NCBI GenBank assembly: GCA_016699815.1 | Contig: CP065012.1 | Coordinates: 1,054,001 to 1,118,000 of the forward strand | Origin: Chitinophagaceae bacterium | GTDB taxonomy: Bacteria > Bacteroidota > Bacteroidia > Chitinophagales > Chitinophagaceae | Reading direction: 5' to 3' | DNA: 64,000 nucleotides | Shown here: one piece after another, positions 16,490 to 24,589 of the stretch | How the letters are laid out: each line of letters starts with the position of its first letter | Position numbering within the stretch: the stretch's first letter is position 1 | Notes under the pieces: generated by a model | Databases searched by the model: none | Seen by the model: the letters and a program-made list of their open reading frames with translations, nothing else | Told to the model about the DNA's origin: nothing | Translations under genes and position numbers: made by a program

Positions 16490-17833
16490 ATGAAACCCTT
16501 TCGCCTATTCCTTTTAAATATTTTATTTGTAATTATTTACTTAAATGCAGGAGCCCAAAGCTTTTCTGCAAAGCCTAATGTAACAACCTGCCCTATATCC
16601 AATGGATATTATGAATACCTGCCGCAGGGCTATTATAATAATGCCAACGAAAAATTTCCTTTGCTTATTTATATACATGGCATGGGTGAACTGGGCAATG
16701 GCAGTAGCGATTTAAACAAAGTGCTTATTAGCGGAACACCTTTTCAAATTAATAACGGTCAATTCCCAGCTTCGTTTAATGTAAATGGACAAAGTTTTAA
16801 GTTTATTGTAATTGCACCACAGTTTACCAACAACCCATGGATTGGCCATGTAAATACTTTTATTGATTACATCGTATCTCATTATAAAGTGGATGTAAAC
16901 AGAATTTACCTATCGGGCTTTAGTATGGGTGGCGGTACATGTTGGGCATACGCAGGCGAAAACTTAAGTTATGGTAGCCGCATAGCCGCTATAGTACCTA
17001 CAGCAGGTGCATGGCAACCCAGCCTTGCCATTTGCCAAAATATGGCTGCACTAAATTTACCTATCCTGGCTTTTCACAACAGTGGTGATAATATTGTTTC
17101 CTCTTCCTGGACTCACTTTTTTGTTGATAATACAAATAATGCCGCTACGCCCCCAACACCACGTGCCCAAAAAATTATTTATAACAGCAATGCCCATTAT
17201 GTATCGCAGGCTTTTGATTTAAATTTAAATAATAACGGCCAATACAATTTTCCGGGAAAAAATATTTACGAATGGATGCTCAACTTTAAGCGCAGTACAA
17301 ATGTGGTTCCTGTACAGCTTTTGGGCTTTAATGCTACAAAGCAGCAAAATAAAAGCCTGTTGCAATGGCAAACGGCTAATGAGTTAAACAGCCAGGGATT
17401 TGAAATACAACGTAGCGCCAATGCCAGCAACTGGACAGCAATTGGATTTGTAAACAGCGCCGGAGCCACAGCAGGAAATTATTCTTTTACCGATATTGCC
17501 CCGCTCCACAAAATAAATTATTACCGACTTAAACAGGTGGATATTAACGGTTCCTTTACCAACAGCGAAATAAAATTTCTTGATTTTTCAAGAAACAGCA
17601 GATTTCTATTTTATCCCAACCCCGTAGTAAATGAAATTAAAATAGCTTCTGAATTGGATTTTAAAAATGTTCCCTTTAGAATTTATACCGCTTCCGGCCA
17701 ACTGGCCTTGCAAACAAAGCTCAATGCCAGCGGTGTGGCCACAATACCTGTAGCCCAATTACCCAAGGGAAGTTATGTAGCAGAAATCATCGTCAATAAT
17801 ATCCCGGAAAAAATTAAGTTTATTAAAGAATAA
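16490..17833 (+). CDS. secreted alpha/beta-hydrolase, tandem paralogue with type IX sorting tail
   Basis: Also 447 residues and colinear with the preceding gene. Signal peptide (FLLNILFVIIYLNAGAQ), the shared TTCPISNGYYEYLPQGYY opening, nucleophile elbow GFSMGG at Ser145, Asp200 (NSGDNIV) and His236 (NSNAHYV), so all three putative catalytic residues keep the same numbering as in its neighbour. The beta-sandwich (VVPVQLLGFNATKQQNKSLL) and a type IX C-terminal sorting domain (FYPNPVVNEIKI, then PKGSYVAEI) follow. The sorting-domain motif is better preserved here. Followed by a strong terminator. Confidence 0.84.
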   Translation: MKPFRLFLLNILFVIIYLNAGAQSFSAKPNVTTCPISNGYYEYLPQGYYNNANEKFPLLIYIHGMGELGNGSSDLNKVLISGTPFQINNGQFPASFNVNGQSFKFIVIAPQFTNNPWIGHVNTFIDYIVSHYKVDVNRIYLSGFSMGGGTCWAYAGENLSYGSRIAAIVPTAGAWQPSLAICQNMAALNLPILAFHNSGDNIVSSSWTHFFVDNTNNAATPPTPRAQKIIYNSNAHYVSQAFDLNLNNNGQYNFPGKNIYEWMLNFKRSTNVVPVQLLGFNATKQQNKSLLQWQTANELNSQGFEIQRSANASNWTAIGFVNSAGATAGNYSFTDIAPLHKINYYRLKQVDINGSFTNSEIKFLDFSRNSRFLFYPNPVVNEIKIASELDFKNVPFRIYTASGQLALQTKLNASGVATIPVAQLPKGSYVAEIIVNNIPEKIKFIKE

Positions 17834-17851
17834 TATTTCTTCTTTTTATTC

Positions 17852-17884
17852 AAAGCCTTTGCCATATTGCGGCAAAGGCTTTTT
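17852..17884 (+). terminator. intrinsic terminator after the esterase pair
   Basis: AAGCCTTTGCC pairs perfectly with GGCAAAGGCTT around a 7-base loop, followed by a T-run. It separates the esterases from yggS. Confidence 0.85.
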
Positions 17885-17896
17885 ATTTTAAAATTA

Positions 17897-17904
17897 TTAA
17901 TTTG
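17897..17904 (+). promoter_or_regulatory. -7-like element (TTAATTTG) for yggS
   Basis: TTAATTTG ends five bases before the yggS ATG and follows a terminator directly, so a near-leaderless transcript is predicted. Confidence 0.35.
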
Positions 17905-17909
17905 CAGCC

Positions 17910-18575
17910 ATGGTAAATGTAGCGCAATATCAATCGGTAATAAATGGGTTCATCAATAAAAATGTTCAACTGGTAGCGGTTTCAAAGTTGCAGCCCAAAG
18001 AAAGTATCATACTGCTTTATCAAAATAGTCAAAAAGATTTTGGGGAAAATTACGTGCAGGAGCTCCTGGAAAAACAGCAACAATTACCCGCAGATATCCG
18101 CTGGCATTTTATTGGCCACCTGCAAAGCAACAAAGTAAAATATATTGCGCCTTTTATTTACCTCATACAAGGTGTTGACAGTGAAAAATTATTGACAGAA
18201 ATTAACAAACAAGCCTTAAAACACAATAGAAAAATCAATTGCCTTTTACAGGTGCATATTGCAGAAGAAGAAACGAAATTTGGTTTTTCTCCTGCAGAAG
18301 CAAAAGTATTGCTCCATAAAATTATTGATAACCCATCCCTGTATTCCAATATTATCATTTGCGGTTTAATGGGCATGGCTTCCTTAACCGATGATACAGC
18401 AAAAATCAGGGGCGAGTTCCGGGCATTGGCGGGTATGTTTCATCAATTCAAAAAAATATTTCCATCTTTTAATACCCTTAGCATGGGAATGACCGCCGAT
18501 TATGAAATGGCCATTGAAGAAGGGAGCAATATGGTAAGGATTGGCAGCCTGCTCTTTGGCCAAAGAAAATCTTAA
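17910..18575 (+). CDS. yggS: YggS-family pyridoxal phosphate homeostasis protein
   Basis: PLP-binding protein with the fold of the alanine-racemase N-terminal domain, which buffers cellular PLP rather than catalysing a reaction. The PLP lysine is in LVAVSKLQP, and the family motifs HFIGHLQSNK, GLMGMA and the C-terminal LSMGMTADYEMAIEEGS and VRIGSLLFGQR are intact. 221 residues is the usual length. Bracketed by a terminator upstream. The window also carries pdxJ, the PLP-synthesis enzyme, at 45.8 kb, but the two are not linked in an operon. Confidence 0.94.
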   Translation: MVNVAQYQSVINGFINKNVQLVAVSKLQPKESIILLYQNSQKDFGENYVQELLEKQQQLPADIRWHFIGHLQSNKVKYIAPFIYLIQGVDSEKLLTEINKQALKHNRKINCLLQVHIAEEETKFGFSPAEAKVLLHKIIDNPSLYSNIIICGLMGMASLTDDTAKIRGEFRALAGMFHQFKKIFPSFNTLSMGMTADYEMAIEEGSNMVRIGSLLFGQRKS

Positions 18576-18672
18576 AGTTTGAAAATTATAAAGCTGTTAA
18601 AATTTTAGAACGGATATATGTATTTGCCACACTTCTTGCATCTATATAATACAAAAAGGATATTTTTATGTT

Positions 18673-19497
18673 ATGAACGCTATTGACAAAGCATTTGAAT
18701 CTGAAAAAAACCGTAAAGCTTTAATCTATACCATTATAGTTTGCGCAGGTTTACTATTGCTTTTTTTTATCATTAAATGGAAAAATGTCCCGCCTTCAAT
18801 ACCCATTGTACAGGATTTAATTGAAATAAACCTGGGTAATAATGAAGAGGGTTTTGGCGAAAAGCAACCACTTATTAAAGGCGAAATGAAACCCACACCT
18901 GATGAACCCGTAGCCTCGCAACAAGCAGCAGCGCCACAACAACAGAAAGAAGAAAAAGTACAACCTGAAGATAATGCAGAACCCGATGCAGCGCCTGTTA
19001 CGAAAACAAATAAAGCAACAGTAAAAGCCAAAGCAAATACAACTCCATCTCCCACACCTGCACCAAAACCCCAAAAACCCAAAATTACCTATAATGGCCC
19101 GGGCAATGGTAAAGGCAATAATGCCACCGAAGATAATGGCTACCGCTATCAGGGAAATAACCCTAATGGAAAAGGCGATGCAGGCGACCCTGGCGGCGAT
19201 AAAGATTCTTATGGTAACACGCCGGGTGGAAAAAAAGGCGGCCCCAAAATTATTAGCGGCAACCGTAAAATAATCCGCTATTATTCTTTTACCGGCAACC
19301 TGCCAAAAGCCAGTATTATGGCCTCTATAAAAGTTTCTCCTGCTGGTACAGGAAGTTTTATGGGCTTTGCAAAAGGTAGCACAAGCCGGAACCAGGAGTA
19401 TGCAACTGCGATAAGCAATTACCTGCGTAATATGCAATTTGATAAATCTCCGGAAGAATCTACCGTAGTGGTGCAATTTAATTTTAACTACCAGTAA
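18673..19497 (+). CDS. TonB-like energy-transducer protein
   Basis: 274 residues with a short cytoplasmic start (FESEKNRKAL), a single N-terminal membrane anchor (YTIIVCAGLLLLFFIIKW, residues 19-37), a long proline/alanine/lysine-rich periplasmic stretch (residues 75-140), a glycine-rich section (residues 140-195) and a small C-terminal domain ending in VVVQFNFNYQ. This is the architecture of TonB or TolA-like transducers that couple the inner-membrane proton motive force to outer-membrane receptors. The C-terminal domain is divergent, and ExbB/ExbD are not adjacent, so the exact partner is unknown. Confidence 0.75.
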   Translation: MNAIDKAFESEKNRKALIYTIIVCAGLLLLFFIIKWKNVPPSIPIVQDLIEINLGNNEEGFGEKQPLIKGEMKPTPDEPVASQQAAAPQQQKEEKVQPEDNAEPDAAPVTKTNKATVKAKANTTPSPTPAPKPQKPKITYNGPGNGKGNNATEDNGYRYQGNNPNGKGDAGDPGGDKDSYGNTPGGKKGGPKIISGNRKIIRYYSFTGNLPKASIMASIKVSPAGTGSFMGFAKGSTSRNQEYATAISNYLRNMQFDKSPEESTVVVQFNFNYQ

Positions 19498-19544
19498 TTT
19501 TATAAATTCCCTTTACTGCCTACAGATTTTTGGGCAAAAAAAAT

Positions 19545-19572
19545 GCCGGGATATTCTCAATATCATCCCGGC
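19545..19572 (-). terminator. intrinsic terminator between convergent genes
   Basis: GCCGGGAT pairs with ATCCCGGC; on the minus strand the stem is followed by ATTTTTTTTG, a good U-run, so it mainly serves the Bax-inhibitor-1 gene. Confidence 0.8.
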
Positions 19573-19595
19573 TATTATCTATTTATTTTAAGAAA

Positions 19596-20363
19596 TTAAT
19601 TCCTGCTGCTTAGTTTACTCAGCAGGCGGAGTATTTCAAGGTAAAGCCATACTATAGTTACCATTAATCCAAAAGCGCCGTACCATTCCATAAATTTTGG
19701 TGCTCCCATTGCAGATCCCTGCTCTATCATATCAAAATCCAAAATAAGGTTAAGCGCTGCAATAGCTGTTACCAGTAAAGAAAAACCTATACCTATTGGC
19801 GTGCCCTGGTGCAAAAAAGGAAGGCTTTGAACGCCAAACATATGCAACACAATGGTGATTAAATAGAAAATTGCAATGCCTGCCGTAGCTGCAATAATTA
19901 CCGACTTAAATTTTTGCGTGGCCTTAATTATTTTAAAACTATAAAGCAAATACATGGCAATGGCCACGGCAAAAGTTAAGCCTACTGCATTAATTACAAT
20001 ATTGGGTGCCGTTTCTGCAAATGCAAAATTATACATGGCAGAAATAGCGCCAAGGAACAAGCCCTGGCAAAGTGCATACAACGGTGCAAGGTAAGGAGCC
20101 CATGTTTTTTTAAAAGTAATAACCATAGCAATAACAAACCCGGCAATTGCCCCTCCAATAATTAGTGGCATTGCATTACCGCCTTCGGAAAATTCCCGCC
20201 ATGAATACACCGAGGTTCCAATTACCATCAAACATAAAAATCCAAATTTTTGTAAAGTACCCTTTACCGTCATGGCATTTTCGTTAAGCACAATGCCATC
20301 CAATACAGTGCTGGTAAACTTGTTTTCCTGCAGGGTGGGGTTACCCGATTTAAAAAGACTCAT
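19596..20363 (-). CDS. Bax inhibitor-1/YccA-family membrane protein
   Basis: 255-residue multi-spanning inner-membrane protein. Seven hydrophobic segments can be followed, and the family sequence near the last ones (FDMIEQGSAMGAPKFMEWYGAFGLMVTIVWLY-type region) is clear, with the EWYGAFGLMVT and LYLEILRLLSKL portion closing the protein. The N-terminal cytoplasmic stretch (about 45 residues) is longer than in E. coli YccA but usual for this Bacteroidota branch. Members are calcium-leak channels or FtsH modulators. It is divergent from pheS and ends in a strong terminator. Confidence 0.9.
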   Translation of the reverse strand: MSLFKSGNPTLQENKFTSTVLDGIVLNENAMTVKGTLQKFGFLCLMVIGTSVYSWREFSEGGNAMPLIIGGAIAGFVIAMVITFKKTWAPYLAPLYALCQGLFLGAISAMYNFAFAETAPNIVINAVGLTFAVAIAMYLLYSFKIIKATQKFKSVIIAATAGIAIFYLITIVLHMFGVQSLPFLHQGTPIGIGFSLLVTAIAALNLILDFDMIEQGSAMGAPKFMEWYGAFGLMVTIVWLYLEILRLLSKLSSRN

Positions 20364-20445
20364 ATCTGATAATTTAAAATTATACTGTAAAAATAAAACC
20401 TTATTCCTAAAATTAGTAAAAATTATAGTTAAAGCATCATTTCTT

Positions 20446-20453
20446 TACCTTTG
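20446..20453 (+). promoter_or_regulatory. -7 element (TACCTTTG) for pheS
   Basis: TACCTTTG ends four bases before the pheS ATG. With the normal 5-8 base spacing the transcript starts at or inside the start codon, predicting a leaderless mRNA. Confidence 0.55.
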
Positions 20454-20457
20454 CCCT

Positions 20458-21486
20458 ATGCAAGAACTGCTTAATAAATTAGCCGCCTATAAAAATGAGA
20501 TTAACGCTGAAAATGTAGCTACAAAAGATGCGCTAGAGGCCTTTAGGATCAAATACCTTGGTACAAAAGGATTAGTGAAAAATGTAATGGGTGAAATGAA
20601 AACTGTGACGCCTGAAAACAAAAGGGAAGCAGGGCAGGCTTTAAATGATTTTAAAATTTTTATTGAAGAAAAATTTGAGGCATTTAAAAATGCTATTGGC
20701 CAGGAAGAAAAAGCTGCAAGCAATATTGACCTTAGCCTTCCCGGCAGCCCATTGCCACAGGGAACACGGCACCCTATTAGCATTGTTCAAAATAAAATTC
20801 TTACCATTTTTCAAAGGCTGGGTTTTGCTATTGCCGAAGGGCCGGAAATAGAAGACGACTGGCATAACTTTAGCGCATTAAATATGCCACAAAACCACCC
20901 GGCAAGGGATATGCAGGATACCTTTTACATTAACGAAAGCCCTGCATGGCTACTGCGTACACATACCAGTAGTGTACAAATAAGGGAAATGGAAAAAGGT
21001 ATTTTCCCTTTACGGATTATTTGCCCGGGAAGAGTGTACCGTAATGAAACCATTAGCGCAAGGGCACATTGCTTTTTTAACCAGGTAGAAGGCTTGTATA
21101 TTGCCGAAAATGTATCTTTTGCCGACCTGAAACAAACGCTTTACTTTTTTGTTCAGGAAATGTTTGGAAACGATTTTAAAATACGTTTCCGCCCATCTTA
21201 TTTTCCTTTTACAGAACCAAGTGCAGAAATGGATATTAGTTGCCTGCTGTGTAAAGGCGCCGGGTGCAATGTGTGTAAAAAAACGGGCTGGGTAGAAATT
21301 TTAGGTTGCGGCATGGTAAACCCCAAGGTACTGGAAAATTGCAATATTGACAGCAACAAATACACCGGATTTGCTTTTGGTATGGGTATTGAAAGAATTA
21401 CCATGCTTAAATACCAGGTAAAAGACCTCAGGCTTTTTAGTGAAAACGATGCAAGGTTTCTCGACCAGTTTATTACTGCGGTTTAA
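20458..21486 (+). CDS. pheS: phenylalanyl-tRNA synthetase alpha subunit
   Basis: Class II aminoacyl-tRNA synthetase subunit that charges tRNA-Phe in an alpha2beta2 complex. An N-terminal coiled-coil tRNA-binding arm (residues 1-85) is followed by the catalytic core with GTRHPISIVQNK (motif 1 region), motif 2 around the FNQVEGL segment and motif 3 (GFAFGMGIERITMLKY). The start is placed at the ATG at 20458, giving 342 residues; a frame extending 62 codons upstream runs into the divergent gene and is not conserved. pheT is not in the window. Confidence 0.96.
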   Translation: MQELLNKLAAYKNEINAENVATKDALEAFRIKYLGTKGLVKNVMGEMKTVTPENKREAGQALNDFKIFIEEKFEAFKNAIGQEEKAASNIDLSLPGSPLPQGTRHPISIVQNKILTIFQRLGFAIAEGPEIEDDWHNFSALNMPQNHPARDMQDTFYINESPAWLLRTHTSSVQIREMEKGIFPLRIICPGRVYRNETISARAHCFFNQVEGLYIAENVSFADLKQTLYFFVQEMFGNDFKIRFRPSYFPFTEPSAEMDISCLLCKGAGCNVCKKTGWVEILGCGMVNPKVLENCNIDSNKYTGFAFGMGIERITMLKYQVKDLRLFSENDARFLDQFITAV

Positions 21487-21512
21487 ATATATTGTAGCCT
21501 ATAATTTTACTT

Positions 21513-22358
21513 ATGATCCAATCTGTTTCTGTTGTTGGCGCCGGTACCATGGGCAGCAGTATTGCCCTCGCAGCTGCAATTAAGCAATTGCCTGTAATAC
21601 TTTGCGATATTAATATTGAAGTACTGGATAAAGCCAAAAATACGATTATAAGAAACCTGCAAACCCTTGTTGAAAAACAAAAAATAAGCGTTGAACAAAA
21701 GGAAGCCGCATGGAACAGGATTAGTTTTACCCAATTTGTAAGCGACTGTAAAACACAATTGATAATTGAAGCAATAGTAGAAAAACTGGAAGTAAAGATT
21801 GCTTTATTTCAACAACTGGCTTTAGTTAACGGCCAGCATACCATATTAGCCAGCAATACATCTTCTCTTTCCATTGCCTCTATACAAAATGCCATACCAC
21901 ACCCCGAAAGAATTGCCGGCTTACATTTTTTTAACCCGGCACATATAATGAAATTGGTGGAAGTAGTAAAAGCACACAACACCTCTGATAATACAGCCTT
22001 ACAGCTTTTACAATTTTGCAAATTCATCAATAAAATTCCTGTACTTTGTAAAGATGCACCGGGCTTTATTGTAAACCGTGTGGCCAGGCATTATTACCTG
22101 GAAGCCATGCACCTGGTACAAACAGGCAATACAACTATAGAGCAGGCAGATGAAGCGCTTGAAAATGCCGGTTTTAAAATGGGGCCATTTAAACTGATGG
22201 ATTTAATTGGGTTAGATATCAACCTTGCTGTTTCCCAATCTTTATTTGAAGCCTTTAACCATGCACCCAGATTTACGCCTTCACCACTTCAACTGGAAAA
22301 AGTGAAAAATAATGAACTGGGCAGAAAAACAGGAAAAGGATTTTACACTTATAAATAA
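21513..22358 (+). CDS. 3-hydroxybutyryl-CoA dehydrogenase
   Basis: NAD-dependent 3-hydroxyacyl-CoA dehydrogenase, 281 residues. The dinucleotide-binding loop VVGAGTMGSSIALAAA opens the protein, catalytic serine and histidine lie in SNTSSLSIASIQNAI and AGLHFFNPAHIMKLVEV, and the C-terminal dimerisation domain begins after PGFIVNRVARHYYLEAM. The stand-alone size fits short-chain (hbd or paaH type) enzymes rather than the FadB fusion. It lies 26 bases after pheS, so co-transcription is possible, though no functional link is apparent. A butanoyl-CoA or phenylacetate role cannot be separated by sequence alone. Confidence 0.9.
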   Translation: MIQSVSVVGAGTMGSSIALAAAIKQLPVILCDINIEVLDKAKNTIIRNLQTLVEKQKISVEQKEAAWNRISFTQFVSDCKTQLIIEAIVEKLEVKIALFQQLALVNGQHTILASNTSSLSIASIQNAIPHPERIAGLHFFNPAHIMKLVEVVKAHNTSDNTALQLLQFCKFINKIPVLCKDAPGFIVNRVARHYYLEAMHLVQTGNTTIEQADEALENAGFKMGPFKLMDLIGLDINLAVSQSLFEAFNHAPRFTPSPLQLEKVKNNELGRKTGKGFYTYK

Positions 22359-22414
22359 GTACTGCCGGGCAAAGCAAATAGCGTAACTAATCACCCAATT
22401 TTTTTCTTTACCTT

Positions 22415-23359
22415 ATGCTGAAAAATTTACTTTTCTTCTTTTTTACTTCACTAGTTACCAATAATACATTTGCGCAAAATACAGATGAAATATACACATC
22501 AGATATTGATAATTTTTGGATAGCTTACGATAGTGTAAAGTCAACTACGGATACGGCAAAGCAAATATTTTTTATACAGGCTTTATATCTTAACAAAGCC
22601 AGTGATGGCCTTAAAGATTTTATGAAATTACGCAGGCACTCGGCCAAAATTCATTTACATAATATTATGAATTATCCCAAATTTTGGGAGTCGGTAAGGA
22701 AAAATACCTTACAAATAAAAAATCACTTCGGCGATATTGGAGCCTTATTAGCAAGGTTAAAAAAAATATACCGTTATTATAAACCCGTAAAAATTTACTT
22801 TACCATTGGTGTTTTAAATTCCGGGGGCACTGTAAGCAGGAGAAATATTTTAATTGGCGCCGAAATAGCCTGTGCAGATAAAGAAACCAATTCAAGCGAA
22901 TTAAACCCATGGCTGCAAAAAGTATTTACAACAAAAGGATCCGTAACGGCAATGGTTGCCCATGAAATTAGCCATACACAGCAACAGAATGGCAATAGTG
23001 GAAACTTGCTGGAACAAAGTATTAAAGAAGGCGCCTGTGATTTTATAGCAGAACAAATTTACAAACCTGTTTCTTCTTCTTATATGGATTATGGCAACTT
23101 ACACGAAAAACAACTTTGGTTCGCTTTTAAAAAAGAAATGAACGACCAGGATTTTAAAAACTGGCTTTATAACGGTAATGAGGCACCAGGCGGAGTGGCA
23201 GACCTAGGATATTTTATAGGGTACCAAATTTGCAAATCGTATTACGGCAATGCAATAAATAAAAGAAGGGCTATAAGAAAAATTATAGATTTAAAATACG
23301 GCAAAAAAGCGGCGCTTAAATTTTTAATAAAATCGCAGTACAACGAAAAGCCTAAATAG
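22415..23359 (+). CDS. secreted putative zinc protease (DUF2268-like)
   Basis: 314 residues with a signal peptide (NLLFFFFTSLVTNNTFAQ). A zinc-protease signature HEISH is at residues 183-187, preceded by TAMVAH, with a downstream glutamate at about 205 in KEGACDFIAE, the arrangement of gluzincin-type DUF2268 proteins; GldB-like lipoproteins of this phylum have a related fold. The region ADLGYFIGYQICKSYYG near residue 270 also matches that family. Probably periplasmic. A substrate cannot be inferred. It lies between a dehydrogenase and an epimerase with no obvious operon. Confidence 0.75.
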   Translation: MLKNLLFFFFTSLVTNNTFAQNTDEIYTSDIDNFWIAYDSVKSTTDTAKQIFFIQALYLNKASDGLKDFMKLRRHSAKIHLHNIMNYPKFWESVRKNTLQIKNHFGDIGALLARLKKIYRYYKPVKIYFTIGVLNSGGTVSRRNILIGAEIACADKETNSSELNPWLQKVFTTKGSVTAMVAHEISHTQQQNGNSGNLLEQSIKEGACDFIAEQIYKPVSSSYMDYGNLHEKQLWFAFKKEMNDQDFKNWLYNGNEAPGGVADLGYFIGYQICKSYYGNAINKRRAIRKIIDLKYGKKAALKFLIKSQYNEKPK

Positions 23360-23517
23360 TGTGGTTGCTTTTAAAAAGCAAAAACTACATTAAAGTATTT
23401 GTCCGAAAGCCGGATAGTACTATCGGTATTTGTATTTACCTTCGGCATAAATAATTTCCACTTTTGCTTTTTGGCCGAATTTATTTTTTCTTATTTATTT
23501 GCTTAATACTGCATAAA

Positions 23518-24516
23518 ATGGTTTTAGTTACAGGAGGCGCTGGTTTGGTAGGCAAAACGCTTATTGATACTTTATTAAAAAATGGAGAAACCGTTAAAGC
23601 AATATATAACCAATCAAAAATACCGATTACAGAAACACCGCATTTCCATCAAATACAATGCAGCATACTTGATGTTGCAGGCTTGCAGGATGCCCTTCAA
23701 AATGTAGATGAAGTTTATCATTGTGCAGGCCTGGTGTCTTTCAATAAAAAAGATACACACAAATTATTTAAAATTAATGTGGAAGGAACGGCAAATTTGG
23801 TAAATACTGCTTTGGCAGCGGCTGTTAAAAAATTGGTTCATGTAAGCTCGGTTGCTGCCCTGGGAAGAATACGGGAAAACGAAACCATTAATGAAACCAT
23901 GAACTGGAGCCCGGCTACAAGCAATAGCAAATATGGCCATTCAAAATACCTGGGCGAGCTTGAAGTATGGCGGGGAATGGAAGAAGGGCTCAATGCTGTT
24001 ATTGTAAACCCAACCATTATTATTGGCCCTGGAAACTGGAATAAAGGTTCTACGGCTATTTTTAAGTCGGTATACAATCAATTTCCCTGGTACAGCACTG
24101 GCACTACAGGCTTTGCAGATGTAAGAGATGTTGCCGGCGCCATGATAGCCTTAATGAAAAGCAGTATTGCTGCAGAACGATTTATTTTAAGCGGCCACAA
24201 CGAAAGTTACCAGGCAGTATTTAACCTCATTGCCGATACTTTCCATAAAAAAAGACCATCAAAAAAAGTAACGCCTTTTTTGGCAAACCTTGTTGCCTTT
24301 ATTGAATCAATAAAAGCCACTATTACCGGAAAAGAAGCCCTGGTAACGAAAGAAACCGCTGCCACTGCAATGGCAAAAGCAAATTTTGATAACAGCAAAC
24401 TACAAAATTTTTTACCCGACTTCCAATACAGGTCATTGGAAGAAACGGTAAAATATACCTGTGATGAATTGTTGAAACTCTATGCAACAAATAAAAATAT
24501 AAAAGGCCCCGTATAG
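23518..24516 (+). CDS. NAD-dependent epimerase/dehydratase family protein
   Basis: Extended short-chain dehydrogenase, 332 residues from the ATG at 23518; an upstream TTG would add a hydrophobic tail before the Rossmann motif and is not favoured. The glycine motif VTGGAGLVGKTL is at the extreme N-terminus, and the catalytic YGHSK (Tyr-x-x-x-Lys) with an upstream serine (VHVSSVAALG) is present. The overall pattern (VYHCAGLVSF, NPTIIIGPGNW) resembles dihydroflavonol-reductase-like or sterol-dehydrogenase-like members rather than sugar-nucleotide epimerases. Substrate unknown. Confidence 0.85.
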   Translation: MVLVTGGAGLVGKTLIDTLLKNGETVKAIYNQSKIPITETPHFHQIQCSILDVAGLQDALQNVDEVYHCAGLVSFNKKDTHKLFKINVEGTANLVNTALAAAVKKLVHVSSVAALGRIRENETINETMNWSPATSNSKYGHSKYLGELEVWRGMEEGLNAVIVNPTIIIGPGNWNKGSTAIFKSVYNQFPWYSTGTTGFADVRDVAGAMIALMKSSIAAERFILSGHNESYQAVFNLIADTFHKKRPSKKVTPFLANLVAFIESIKATITGKEALVTKETAATAMAKANFDNSKLQNFLPDFQYRSLEETVKYTCDELLKLYATNKNIKGPV

Positions 24517-24589
24517 GATTTTGGCAAATATTTTGCAATCCTTAACAAGCTAAAAACTATTATTGCAAAGTAAAACCAACCCATTTCGC

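Noticed and set aside
20272..20457. A 62-codon N-terminal extension of PheS
   Set aside because: It overlaps the divergent Bax-inhibitor-1 gene and its promoter region, and the pheS promoter TACCTTTG lies inside it; the extension is not conserved in PheS.
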